Positions 52,607 through 61,841 of a stretch of 64,000 nucleotides of DNA are shown piece after piece. The notes beneath the pieces were generated by a model. That model saw only the letters and a list, made by a program, of their open reading frames with translations, was not told the origin of the DNA and made no database searches. Positions within the stretch are counted from its first letter, which is position 1. Each line of letters begins with the position of its first letter. Source of the DNA: a virus; the IMG/VR virus record IMGVR_UViG_3300021425_000014, positions 31,013 through 95,012 of that record; one strand, written 5' to 3'. A program made the position numbers and the translations under genes.

Positions 52607-55255
52607 ATGAGTCAAGGCACACCTAATTTAAGAGTTGGTCTAGAAGTACAAATCTTTGGCACTGCCCAAATGGCTAGAGCACAAAGAGCTTTATCTTCCC
52701 TTGGTCTTAGTATAGATAATGTAGAGACTGCGTTAATTGATGTCAATGGCACTCAGACTCGTTATCACAGAGGCGTAGTTAGATTAACTGGAGCTACAAG
52801 GCAGGCACGAGAGGCGCAAGAACAAGCAGCAGCGGCAGCAATTGAAAATGCTACAGCAAATGCTAGAGTTGCTGCCGAAGTAAGAAGAACTGCAAGTGCT
52901 GCATCTCAGGCTACTGCCCAACTACAGCAATTATCCAGACAGCAACAATCCGCAGCAAGATCCGCCGCTCAATTAGCCCAGCACCAAGCCAGGGTAAACA
53001 TTACCACCACAGGGAGAATTACGGCTCAAAACAATGCTGCTCAAAATCAACAGCAAACTGCCAATCTAAGGCATAACAACGTCATAGCTGCTCAAAATAA
53101 TGCAACTAATAATGCGATATTATTAGGCAATAGAAGATTTACACAAGGACTTCATCTTCAAAGAGTTAGACAAATAGGTCAAGCCCAGGCTCAAAATCAT
53201 CAGGCCCAGATGCTAAATCAAAGGCATTTGAATGCTATCCAAATGCAAAATTTGCGACATCAGCAGATACTGCAAAGAATGCAGCAAGGCGGTGGCGGCG
53301 GTGCTGGTCAAGCATTTGGCGTTCTCGGTAACGTCGGTCGCGTTATTGCCTACGATATGCTCCGTCGCACAATTACAAATATTTATCAAGCAGCTTGGCG
53401 AGTTGCGGATGTTCTTGGCCAATGGACTATTGAATCAATAAACTTTAACGATGAATTAGCTAGGGCTCAAACTGTATTTACGGGCCTTGGGCTTATTGGT
53501 ACAAGGAATAACGAGGGTGGCCCTATGACCATCCCGCAGGCTGAAGTTTCATCAGACCCCAAAGTGCAAGAAGTTTTAAGAAAAGCACAAGAGGGTTCTG
53601 ATAAAATGATGCGCGGCTTGATTGAGATTACTGCATTAACTGGCTCAGATATGGATGAAGTCGTAAGTTCCGCTAGACAGATACTACCAGACTTAATCAA
53701 TAAACGCTCAAGAGCGGGCATGCCTAACCCATATTTGCAAAATCCAGACGAATTAAATATGATTACACAGCAAATGGTTAAACTTGCTTCCGTTTTGAAA
53801 ATGAGCGATCCCGGCGGAAGACCTTTGAAGTGGCATATGGTTGCCTTGCAGGAATTGTTCTCTGGCACAAGTGGCGGTGGAAAGGATAAAGGCAGGGAGG
53901 CCGTTAGATCATTAAGAGCTAGAGAAGGTATTAAGATGACTGACGAAGAGGCTTCAACTCTTGCTAAAGCTGTAAATACTGGCGATCTCGTTAGGGCATC
54001 ACAAATTATTGAAGCAACCCTAGAGAGATCTGGTCAAGGTTTGCAGAATTTGTCCAATCTTTTGGCTAAAACTTTAAAACCGAATGTCGATGGCACTATT
54101 ACCGCGCTAAGAATATTTGGGAAAAGCTTCACAGAAGTCCTACACAAGGATTTAATTTCCGATTTTACGGCAATTCGAGTCTCACTTTTTGAAATTTTCG
54201 AAGATCCAAGATTTAAAACTGGAATGACTGCGCTATCTCAAATATTCGCAGAATCATTTAAAGATATTAGGGATATTGTATTTAGATACTTAGATATGAT
54301 ACATGCAGATCCACAGGCAGCATTGAAAAAACTTGAGCCTATAGTTACTAACTTTAGGCATGGCATAACGGCTCTCGGGTATGCAATAGAAGCAGTCGGC
54401 CTTTTTTTGATGGGATTCTTTGGGACAGATTTAGGGATGAAAAATCTATCCGATTCATTCAAAGAGCTTAGAGATGGAGCTTATCAGAATGGCGCTCAAA
54501 TGGCGACAACTATATCTAGTATAAATGCGTTTACCAATAGCCTAGTCCCAGTCGCAAACATGATTACGACAGTTATGCCATTATTTAACCAGATACTTGG
54601 TTATTTACTAGTTGGATTTACGGCGGTTTTTGACCTCATAGAAAGTTCACTAAGAAACGTATTAAGATTTGTACCAGATTTTCTTTTGCCGGAAGCAATT
54701 GCTCGATTCAAGAATGAGACAACGGAAGAGAGTGGCCAATTTAGAATCCTTGGAAGCAATTTCAACTTTGCAAGAACAATGGATTTGATAGATAGAATTA
54801 ACGAAGGCTCTGGACTTTTTAATGGGCAAAGACCGCCATTTCCCCAAAATTTACCAACACCGGCTCAACCCATTCCATCCCCGGCAGCCATTGCTGGCGC
54901 CGCTCCACTGAATAATGCTGGTATGATCGCTGGTCAACCCGCTGGCGGCGGTGGTGGCGGCGGAAGAATGGCTCCAATTGACTTGAATAATCAATTAAAT
55001 AATCCAAATATTAGGTTAAGTGATAACGCAGTTGTTGAAGGTCTTAAAGCCGCCAAGCCAATGCGCTTCGAGCCAAGAAGAGTTGAACAGACGGTCAACG
55101 TAAATATAGGAACCATGAATGTGACGGCTAGCGACGCTCAGGGCCTAGTTGATCAGCTTTCGAATATTCAAAAGGGAAATACTCCTGGGCCTAAGCAAAA
55201 ATTCAGAGGGCCACTTACTCCTGATGCTGCCGCAGCAAGAGGTTTATCGTACTAA
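52607..55255 (+). CDS. Tail tape measure protein
   Basis: 882 aa, the longest in the virion block. Long helical, Ala/Gln-rich N-terminal region (AAAIENATANARVAAEVRRT, Q-rich segment near residue 110-240), central glycine stretch GGGGGAGQAFGVLGNVGRVI, then helical middle parts with hydrophobic segments. Sets tail length and is threaded through the tube. It overlaps the next gene by one base. At 882 aa the predicted tail length is about 130 nm by the usual 0.15 nm per residue rule. Confidence 0.85.
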   Translation: MSQGTPNLRVGLEVQIFGTAQMARAQRALSSLGLSIDNVETALIDVNGTQTRYHRGVVRLTGATRQAREAQEQAAAAAIENATANARVAAEVRRTASAASQATAQLQQLSRQQQSAARSAAQLAQHQARVNITTTGRITAQNNAAQNQQQTANLRHNNVIAAQNNATNNAILLGNRRFTQGLHLQRVRQIGQAQAQNHQAQMLNQRHLNAIQMQNLRHQQILQRMQQGGGGGAGQAFGVLGNVGRVIAYDMLRRTITNIYQAAWRVADVLGQWTIESINFNDELARAQTVFTGLGLIGTRNNEGGPMTIPQAEVSSDPKVQEVLRKAQEGSDKMMRGLIEITALTGSDMDEVVSSARQILPDLINKRSRAGMPNPYLQNPDELNMITQQMVKLASVLKMSDPGGRPLKWHMVALQELFSGTSGGGKDKGREAVRSLRAREGIKMTDEEASTLAKAVNTGDLVRASQIIEATLERSGQGLQNLSNLLAKTLKPNVDGTITALRIFGKSFTEVLHKDLISDFTAIRVSLFEIFEDPRFKTGMTALSQIFAESFKDIRDIVFRYLDMIHADPQAALKKLEPIVTNFRHGITALGYAIEAVGLFLMGFFGTDLGMKNLSDSFKELRDGAYQNGAQMATTISSINAFTNSLVPVANMITTVMPLFNQILGYLLVGFTAVFDLIESSLRNVLRFVPDFLLPEAIARFKNETTEESGQFRILGSNFNFARTMDLIDRINEGSGLFNGQRPPFPQNLPTPAQPIPSPAAIAGAAPLNNAGMIAGQPAGGGGGGGRMAPIDLNNQLNNPNIRLSDNAVVEGLKAAKPMRFEPRRVEQTVNVNIGTMNVTASDAQGLVDQLSNIQKGNTPGPKQKFRGPLTPDAAAARGLSY

Positions 55256-55629
55256 TGGCTTTAGAATATACAAAAACTAAGTACAATGAGATAGTCTCCG
55301 CTAAGATTTCTAACGAAAGCGCAATAAGTGATTTATATGCAAATTTCGATAGCTTTAGTCAGGATGACAAATTTATTGCATTAGAAATTATTGATAATCT
55401 AAATATTATTAATGAAGAATTTAATAAGTATATCGCGGTATACAACACAATTGAGCAAAGCGATGAACAAGATCTAGAATATGTTGTTTCATTGGGAGAT
55501 ACCATATTAAGTATTGCACAAAAGATGACCGGCGATTATAATAACTGGAAAGAGATCATGCGCTTTAACAACCTAAGCGATATAGATCTTGAGATTGGTT
55601 CCATTCTCTTGATACCGCGAATTTCATAG
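55255..55629 (+). CDS. LysM-domain baseplate protein
   Basis: 124 aa. The C-terminal half YVVSLGDTILSIAQKMTGDY, NNWKEIMRFNNLSD, LEIGSILLIPRIS is a LysM domain, which binds peptidoglycan-like sugars or acts as a baseplate assembly module (as in T4 gp53). Start ATG overlaps the tape measure stop. The position between tape measure and hub supports a baseplate role. Confidence 0.8.
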   Translation: MALEYTKTKYNEIVSAKISNESAISDLYANFDSFSQDDKFIALEIIDNLNIINEEFNKYIAVYNTIEQSDEQDLEYVVSLGDTILSIAQKMTGDYNNWKEIMRFNNLSDIDLEIGSILLIPRIS

Positions 55630-55630
55630 A

Positions 55631-56911
55631 ATGACAGATCAAAATAAAGACATCTACAGAAGCCATATGCCATATGCTTTCGTTTTTATCGGAAAGCAAT
55701 TGTGTCTTGTTGAAAGCTTTGATATGTCTGTTACAACCAGGGGCGAATCAAGTAGATGTACTTTGACAATCCCCCTTGACAATATTGATACAACTGTATT
55801 TGCTAGTTCAACTAATTCTGACGAAAGAGTTCCCGTAGAAATCTGGTCTGGCTACTTAAGAGATATGCAAGATAAAAAAGGCGAAAGCATACCGAAGCAA
55901 ATCGAAAGAATCGCGTCAAAAATATCTCAAGGCAAAAGCGATCAGCAGAAAATGTTCTCCAAGAGATTTGATGGATTCGTGTCTCAACCAGAATGGACTT
56001 TTGGGGACGAAAGGACGATAAGATTAACCTGTCACGACTACTCACAAACATTAAGAGAATACAAGTGGGATAAAAATTTAAAAGATGGAGATACAGAAGT
56101 ATCAAGAGTTATAGAAGCCGTCAAGAAAAGAATCGTTGGATTGGATATAAAATATGATGGCTATACAGGAGTCAAGAGGCTTGGTGAAAAAGATGCTGAG
56201 ACTGGCAAATATACCTACAGCGCTTCTGGTAAATCGTATTGGGATATATTGATTGATTGTGCCGATAAATTAGGCAAAAGATTATTTATTGACGGCAAGC
56301 AAATCATCATAGCCAATTTTAAGCAAAATCCTAAAATATGGAGTATGTATTATGGTTCCGCAGAACGCCAAAAGGTTGAAGGCCAAAGTGTTGGTCAATT
56401 TTTTAAAAAGCTAAATGTGCGGTATGGCGGCATCGGAGAAAGCACTCGAAGTGATGTTGTTGTCGATCTCTATTCGCAAAATTTAACCAAAAAAGGTGCG
56501 GCAAAAAAGACATATGTAAGATATCCAGAAAACGCGGCAATTAAAACCAATACTCGTCATATTGTTAAAAAAGTATCTAATAATATGTCAGAACAAGAGC
56601 TTCGCGTAATGGCCGAAAATATCTACAAAAAAAGCGCCAAGAAAACCATTACTGGAAATATTGATTTACCCTTTGCTAATAACTTCATTGATATATATGA
56701 TGTAGTCACATTCGTTAGCGATGGAAATTATAAAGATATTGAATTTCTCAAAGGTTATTATTTCTGCGTAAATAGCGTAAGCGAGAATTATGGCCAAGGC
56801 GGATATACTCAAACAATTGACTTCGACACGGATCCAGATATTAACGAAAAAACGGTCAAGCCAAAGCAGTTGATAGCTCCAGCCAAGAAGAAACCAGATG
56901 TACGGAGGTAG
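55631..56911 (+). CDS. Baseplate hub protein (gpD / gp27-like)
   Basis: 426 aa. PYAFVFIGKQLCLVESFDMS, VTTRGESSRCTLTIPLDNID, VEIWSGYL and later beta-rich segments (FLKGYYFCVNSVSENYGQGG, YTQTIDFDTDP) match the late-control gene D / hub family. It forms the trimeric hub that holds the spike encoded next. A strong acidic/basic alternation is seen but no enzymatic motif. Confidence 0.75.
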   Translation: MTDQNKDIYRSHMPYAFVFIGKQLCLVESFDMSVTTRGESSRCTLTIPLDNIDTTVFASSTNSDERVPVEIWSGYLRDMQDKKGESIPKQIERIASKISQGKSDQQKMFSKRFDGFVSQPEWTFGDERTIRLTCHDYSQTLREYKWDKNLKDGDTEVSRVIEAVKKRIVGLDIKYDGYTGVKRLGEKDAETGKYTYSASGKSYWDILIDCADKLGKRLFIDGKQIIIANFKQNPKIWSMYYGSAERQKVEGQSVGQFFKKLNVRYGGIGESTRSDVVVDLYSQNLTKKGAAKKTYVRYPENAAIKTNTRHIVKKVSNNMSEQELRVMAENIYKKSAKKTITGNIDLPFANNFIDIYDVVTFVSDGNYKDIEFLKGYYFCVNSVSENYGQGGYTQTIDFDTDPDINEKTVKPKQLIAPAKKKPDVRR

Positions 56912-56916
56912 GCCAA

Positions 56917-57585
56917 GTGTCTGACGAATTTCAAGCAATAAGAAATATCTATGACAGAATTGATCAAGTAAAAGGCGAAGTAAAATTCATCTCAGAAGCC
57001 TTAGTTACTAAAGTTAGAAAAAAAGATAAAAGAGTGGAACTTACCCTTTTGCCAGACTTCGAAGAGATTGGATGGGTAAGGTTATATATGTTAAATGCTA
57101 ACGGTAATTACTCATCCGGTCAGTTGCCAGAAGTAGATACAACTGTATTGGTTTTGTTCCCAAATGGTGATTCTAGAAATGCTATATGTTTATCTGGCGG
57201 ATATTGCGAGGCTGGTGAGCTTGGTTACGAGCCAACCGGCGATTATGATGTTGTTTTTACTGATAAATACGGCAACAAAGTTTTAATGGAAGAAACCGGC
57301 ATCACTATACAGGATAAAAGTGGTAATAAAATTATCACTACTAGCAGTAAAATAACTATTGAGGGTGCTAGTGCCATTGATATTAAGTCTAGCGGAACTG
57401 GAAGTGTTGATATTAATGGAGCTTCTGCCGTGAATATTAATTCAGATATACCAGTTGGCTCTATTAAGTTAGGAGATGGAACTGCGCCAGTTGCTAGGGT
57501 TGGAGATCAAGTGGCCACTCCAATGGGGCCTGGGGTTATAATCGGCACAGTTACAGGCTCACCAAATGTTAAGGTTTTAGTGTAA
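56917..57585 (+). CDS. Baseplate spike (gpV-like, OB fold and beta-helix, PAAR-like end)
   Basis: 222 aa, GTG start. N-terminal OB-like domain (EALVTKVRKKDKRVELTLLP), then a repeated beta-helix (GNKIITTSSKITIEGASAID, ASAVNINSDIPVGS) and a C-terminal segment APVARVGDQVATPMGPGVII that resembles a PAAR tip. It is the membrane-piercing central spike. Having the tip-like end fused to the spike is noteworthy, since many phages encode a separate PAAR. Confidence 0.75.
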   Translation: MSDEFQAIRNIYDRIDQVKGEVKFISEALVTKVRKKDKRVELTLLPDFEEIGWVRLYMLNANGNYSSGQLPEVDTTVLVLFPNGDSRNAICLSGGYCEAGELGYEPTGDYDVVFTDKYGNKVLMEETGITIQDKSGNKIITTSSKITIEGASAIDIKSSGTGSVDINGASAVNINSDIPVGSIKLGDGTAPVARVGDQVATPMGPGVIIGTVTGSPNVKVLV

Positions 57586-57869
57586 TGCCATTAGTTTCAT
57601 CAGTATTACAATTAGGTATTGCTGGCTCACTTCAGCCAAAAATAAAGCAAATTTTGGAACAAACTAAAAACGGCGATAATGCAATAACGGCAGATCAAAA
57701 AGCATTAGAATTATCTAACGCAATTGCAGAAGTAGTTGCCGCTCAAGTAGATGCTTATATCAAGATGGCTACAATAACTGTCCCTGCCGGTATTCCAGTA
57801 GCAACCGCAGGAAGTCCGGCAGCGCAAGTCGGCGCAACAACCGCACCAATGATTGCAATAATATCATGA
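57585..57869 (+). CDS. Small baseplate protein
   Basis: 94 aa. Ala-rich helix (ADQKALELSNAIAEVVAAQV) and a C-terminal Gly/Pro/Ala run (TVPAGIPVATAGSPAAQVGA). Found between spike and gp25-like genes in related phages. Function unknown, probably a hub-spike adaptor. Confidence 0.6.
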   Translation: MPLVSSVLQLGIAGSLQPKIKQILEQTKNGDNAITADQKALELSNAIAEVVAAQVDAYIKMATITVPAGIPVATAGSPAAQVGATTAPMIAIIS

Positions 57870-58285
57870 GCAAAAAATACGGAAATGATCTAATTATATT
57901 CGACGGAGACTTGATCGTTTCCGCTAGAGGCGATTTGGCGTCAACGAATGACTATGAAAAGACTCAAGTAATTCCATTTGACGGATACTACAATATCATA
58001 TTCTCCGCTTTGAATAGAGTTGGAACTGTTGTTGGAGAATTACCGCTACATCCAGAATACGGAACTCAAATTCCTTTATTAGTTTCAACGCCAAATAAAT
58101 ACGATTTAGCAGAGAGAATTAAGGAAGAATTATCTGTCGCACTATTGCAGGATCCAAGAATATCGGAAGTAATTACAACTGATATAATTGTAGATGGAAG
58201 TAAAATATCTACAACGGCTGAAGTTGTACTGATTGGGAAAACAGAAAGTTCCGTATTCGTATTCCCAAATTTCTATATTGAGTAA
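57866..58285 (+). CDS. gp25/W-like baseplate wedge protein
   Basis: 139 aa. VVGELPLHPEYGTQIPLLVS is the lysozyme-like-fold signature of gp25 (gpW). The sequence then runs KYDLAERIKEELSVALLQDP to the C-terminal strands. Essential for assembly of the baseplate wedge and sheath initiation. Confidence 0.9.
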   Translation: MSKKYGNDLIIFDGDLIVSARGDLASTNDYEKTQVIPFDGYYNIIFSALNRVGTVVGELPLHPEYGTQIPLLVSTPNKYDLAERIKEELSVALLQDPRISEVITTDIIVDGSKISTTAEVVLIGKTESSVFVFPNFYIE

Positions 58286-58287
58286 CT

Positions 58288-59391
58288 ATGGCAATAAGAC
58301 AAATATACACAATATCTCAAATAGTTAATCGCCTCATTAATAGAATGACGGCGAATAGCGGCGTTACTGATTATACCCCCGGCTCAAACATTAGAACAAT
58401 ATTTGAGAGTGTTGGTGTATTCGTCGAATATCTGCAATTCTTGGTGGAGGAGACGTATCGCTCCTTCTATATTGATACAGCAACGACAGCAGACCTTGAC
58501 GCCAGGGTTAACGATTTCGGTATGTCAAGAAAAGTGGCAAAAAACGCCACTGGAATCATTAAGTTTCAAAAAAATACGCCAGCAACTTCCACCTTTGTTA
58601 TTGCATCAGGTGTTCAGATCTCAACAGAGCCAGATGTATTCGGTAATACAATTTCATATACACTAGATAGCGATGTAACATTCGTATCGGGCTCCGTTGA
58701 AGCAACTGGATTTATCACTTGTTTGATTTCTGGGCCAGAGGGAAATGTGGCATCTGGAACAATCACTAATATCACATCTGCAATACCCGGTGTTGATGCA
58801 ATCATAAACGAATTTCCCTTAACAGATGGCGCATCAGCAGAGACTGATGAGCAGTTGAGGGGCAGGGTTCCTATCTTTATAAATGGCCTAAAACGCGCCA
58901 ATGAGGATGCAATCAAGTCTGCCATTCTAGCAATTGATGGAATTACGCTTGTAGGATTACGCGAAAATAATCCACTTCCCGGATACATTACCGTTTATGT
59001 GTCGAACGAAAGTGGCCAACTAACTGAACAACAATTAAAAGATATTAAGGAAGCTGCCGAAAACGCAGCGGCATTTGGCATTCAGACAAGTGTTGTCACT
59101 CCATCTGTTGAGTATATTACCATTGAACTTGATGCCGAACTCGATCTAGACAACTATGATCTTGATATAATCAAGCAGTCGATTCGCGATGCAATTGATG
59201 AATTTATTAGAATAAACCCAGAATCCGAAGTTCAGAGATATGATATTATACTCGCTGCAACTGTTCCAGGTGTAAATAATATCTACAATGTTAAGATTAA
59301 TGGCTTGCAATCCGATTATCAGGGCATTGGCGACTTCGTTGTCATTCGCTTAGTTGATAAAAATCTTTCAATTACGATTAACTCAGTATAA
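58288..59391 (+). CDS. gpJ-like baseplate protein (wedge)
   Basis: 367 aa. NSGVTDYTPGSNIRTIFESV near residue 22, RVNDFGMSRKVAKNATGIIK, and VPGVNNIYNVKINGLQSDYQ near the C terminus are features of the P2 gpJ/T4 gp6-like family. It works with gp25-like and gpI-like proteins as the wedge core. Confidence 0.85.
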   Translation: MAIRQIYTISQIVNRLINRMTANSGVTDYTPGSNIRTIFESVGVFVEYLQFLVEETYRSFYIDTATTADLDARVNDFGMSRKVAKNATGIIKFQKNTPATSTFVIASGVQISTEPDVFGNTISYTLDSDVTFVSGSVEATGFITCLISGPEGNVASGTITNITSAIPGVDAIINEFPLTDGASAETDEQLRGRVPIFINGLKRANEDAIKSAILAIDGITLVGLRENNPLPGYITVYVSNESGQLTEQQLKDIKEAAENAAAFGIQTSVVTPSVEYITIELDAELDLDNYDLDIIKQSIRDAIDEFIRINPESEVQRYDIILAATVPGVNNIYNVKINGLQSDYQGIGDFVVIRLVDKNLSITINSV

Positions 59392-60248
59392 TGACTGTTA
59401 AAAACTTTACACTACAAGATATAACAAAACGAATAATGCTCTCATTGCCTTCTAGGTTTACAAGGGATGAGCAGTCTAATGTTTACAAGTTTTTTGAGTC
59501 TATCGCAGATGTTTTTAAGATTGACACAGACAAGATTGATGAATTAATTACACAAACCAATCTCGAAACCGCCAGCGGGGCTTATCTCGACCAATATATT
59601 TCTGGCCTAGCGGGATTCGGGCGACTAAACTCAAACTATCAAGCAATGCTTGAAACTGAAGATGATTTTGATATCATCGCAGAGGATGGAACACGCCTTT
59701 ATTTGCCAGACTACCAAGAAGGTGTACCAGAAGATGATATTCAATACAGAGAGAGATTCAATTCAGTAATCTATGATTATAATTCAACGAGAGTAGGATT
59801 AAGACAAATAGTTGTTGACTTTACTTATGAATACCCAGTTGACATGTATGCTGGATCGAAAAGGGGCGCATATTACAGTATAGAAACTATTCACGCAAAA
59901 AATTATTTCAACGATCCATCAACAGGAAGATATGGTGCCGGTGGAGATGTTGCATTTATAGGCTATATTGAGTTAACAAGAAGGCCAAATCAGGAATTAA
60001 TTGATGTTTTATGCAGCCATCTTACAGCAGCTAAAGCTTTGGGGATAAAATTATATTTGAAGTATCCAACAGAAGTTCTTGAAATAGAATTAGCCGATAG
60101 AGTAATATCGCGAGATCCATTATCTTTAAATAATTATGGTGTTCCAGAAAATTCAGTAACTGCTGGCGATACTTTGAGCGTAGAAATAACGACTGTCGTA
60201 CTAGCAGTGGTTGGTGAAGCATTAGTCGGACAATCATATGTAGGTTAA
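59391..60248 (+). CDS. gpI-like baseplate/tail protein
   Basis: 285 aa. RFTRDEQSNVYKFFESIADV, FGRLNSNYQAMLETEDDFDI, YRERFNSVIYDYNSTRVGLR and a C-terminal alpha/beta region (SHLTAAKALGIKLYLKYPTE) match the gpI/gp7-type tail proteins. Third member of the wedge set. Confidence 0.7.
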   Translation: MTVKNFTLQDITKRIMLSLPSRFTRDEQSNVYKFFESIADVFKIDTDKIDELITQTNLETASGAYLDQYISGLAGFGRLNSNYQAMLETEDDFDIIAEDGTRLYLPDYQEGVPEDDIQYRERFNSVIYDYNSTRVGLRQIVVDFTYEYPVDMYAGSKRGAYYSIETIHAKNYFNDPSTGRYGAGGDVAFIGYIELTRRPNQELIDVLCSHLTAAKALGIKLYLKYPTEVLEIELADRVISRDPLSLNNYGVPENSVTAGDTLSVEITTVVLAVVGEALVGQSYVG

Positions 60249-60249
60249 T

Positions 60250-60696
60250 ATGAAAGATCAAGTCAAGCCAAGGGTAAATGTATCAATAGAAATTATTGAT
60301 GCAAAAACTGGTGAATTAATTAAAAAAAATGAGACGCATAACCTAGTAGTAGACACTGGGTTGAACCTACTTAGGGACGCGCTATACACTGGAACAATTT
60401 CCCCATTAACAAGGATTGGGCTTGGTACTTCTGGTAGCGCTGTATTGCCAACCGATACGCAGCTTGGTTCTGAGTTATTTAAAACTAATCTCTTATCTGT
60501 TACAAGTAGCAATAAAATTTTAACCTGTCAATACTTTTTAGATGAAAATACGGCAAATGGACAACTAATCAGAGAATTTGGATTATTTACCACTGGCGGA
60601 ACCCTGTACGCAAGAGTAACACAGGATCCGCCTATCGAGAAAACAGAATTAGTTGTCGCAGCCTTAACCTGGACACTTGATTGGGGCGCTGCGTAA
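60250..60696 (+). CDS. Tail fibre / baseplate accessory protein
   Basis: 148 aa. KNETHNLVVDTGLNLLRDAL, TRIGLGTSGSAVLPTDTQLG and REFGLFTTGGTLYARVTQDP form a beta-rich module that occurs frequently just ahead of phage tail-fibre genes. Exact role unknown. Confidence 0.65.
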   Translation: MKDQVKPRVNVSIEIIDAKTGELIKKNETHNLVVDTGLNLLRDALYTGTISPLTRIGLGTSGSAVLPTDTQLGSELFKTNLLSVTSSNKILTCQYFLDENTANGQLIREFGLFTTGGTLYARVTQDPPIEKTELVVAALTWTLDWGAA

Positions 60697-61586
60697 TGGC
60701 ATATGATCCTTTTACATTTACTTCTGGAGATATAATCACGGAAGATAGAATCAATAGTCTCCGCGCTTTTGATCTAACTGATAGTAATTTATCTTCCACT
60801 GCAAATATATCATGGGTGAAATTAAATAAAACCGGAAGTAGCTTGTCAGATTTATCGACTAGATCTGCGAGTGATTTAAATAGTGGAACACTGCCAAATT
60901 CTGTATTTCCAAATATACTCCCGTCCTCTAGTGCTATAAATTTAACAAATTTAAACGCTTCAAGTATAACAACTGGTGTAGTATCAGAAAGCGTATTGCC
61001 AAATATTTCTTGGTCAAAAATAAATAAAACCGGATCCAGCTTAGCAGATCTTTCGACTAGAACAACTTCTAATTTAACAGACTTTCCCTCTCAGACTACA
61101 AATGGTGGAAAATTCTTAACGACTAACGGCTCTACGTTATCATGGGCTAATTCTTCTGGAATAGTTCCAATTGGAAGTATTCAGGCATTGGCTTATGTCC
61201 CAAGTGTTTTACCAACTGGATATTTGGCATGTGATGGTTCGGCAATTTCTCGCACGACATACGCAGATTTGTTTTCAATAATTGGAACAACTTATGGTTC
61301 TGGAGATTTAAGTACAACATTTAATTTACCGGACTTAAGGGGCGTATTCCTTAGAGGCTTAGATCAAGGCAAGGGGTACGATCCTGGGCGCGTCATTGGC
61401 ACATATCAAGCCGACGACAACAAGGCGCACGTCCACGAATACACAGCATACAAGCAGCCAACAGCAGGTTTTTCGGTATCGTATACTGGCGGGGGCAATA
61501 CACAGCACGGCACTTTTGACACGTCCTCCACGGGTTCAGAGGCCCGACCAAAAAACATCGCAATTGTATACGTAATTAAATTTTAA
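60696..61586 (+). CDS. Tail fibre with phage tail collar domain
   Basis: 296 aa, start TAATG overlapping. Contains the repeated motif GGKFLTTNGSTLSW, then the collar domain: SVLPTGYLACDGSAISRTTY, FSIIGTTYGSGDLSTTFNLP, DLRGVFLRGLDQGKGYDPGR and the His-rich HVHEYT end. This is the classic tail collar signature of phage fibres that contact the host receptor. Confidence 0.85.
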   Translation: MAYDPFTFTSGDIITEDRINSLRAFDLTDSNLSSTANISWVKLNKTGSSLSDLSTRSASDLNSGTLPNSVFPNILPSSSAINLTNLNASSITTGVVSESVLPNISWSKINKTGSSLADLSTRTTSNLTDFPSQTTNGGKFLTTNGSTLSWANSSGIVPIGSIQALAYVPSVLPTGYLACDGSAISRTTYADLFSIIGTTYGSGDLSTTFNLPDLRGVFLRGLDQGKGYDPGRVIGTYQADDNKAHVHEYTAYKQPTAGFSVSYTGGGNTQHGTFDTSSTGSEARPKNIAIVYVIKF

Positions 61587-61594
61587 GGCACGAT

Positions 61595-61810
61595 ATGTCA
61601 AGCAAAGAAGTATATAGCTACCATCAAGAAAGCGGAATTTATACTGGAAAAGTATTGGCTTATGAATCTCCATTAGAGCCAGGCATCTATCACATTCCAG
61701 CGCTTGCCACGGAAAAAAATCCACCATTATTAAAAGATGACGAATTGGCTTATTTTATAAATGGAAAATGGCAGATTAAAAAATTTGAAATTCAATCCGA
61801 AGATAAATAA
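61595..61810 (+). CDS. Tail fibre assembly-like small protein
   Basis: 71 aa. YSYHQESGIYTGKVLAYESP, then LEPGIYHIPALATEKNPPLL and GKWQIKKF, match the N terminus of tail fibre assembly proteins (YxYD...G.Y.G...ESPLEPGxYxxPxxAT). It probably assists folding or attachment of the neighbouring fibre proteins. Shorter than full chaperones. Confidence 0.65.
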   Translation: MSSKEVYSYHQESGIYTGKVLAYESPLEPGIYHIPALATEKNPPLLKDDELAYFINGKWQIKKFEIQSEDK

Positions 61811-61841
61811 AATAACTGGCGTAAGCACATAAGGATGCATA

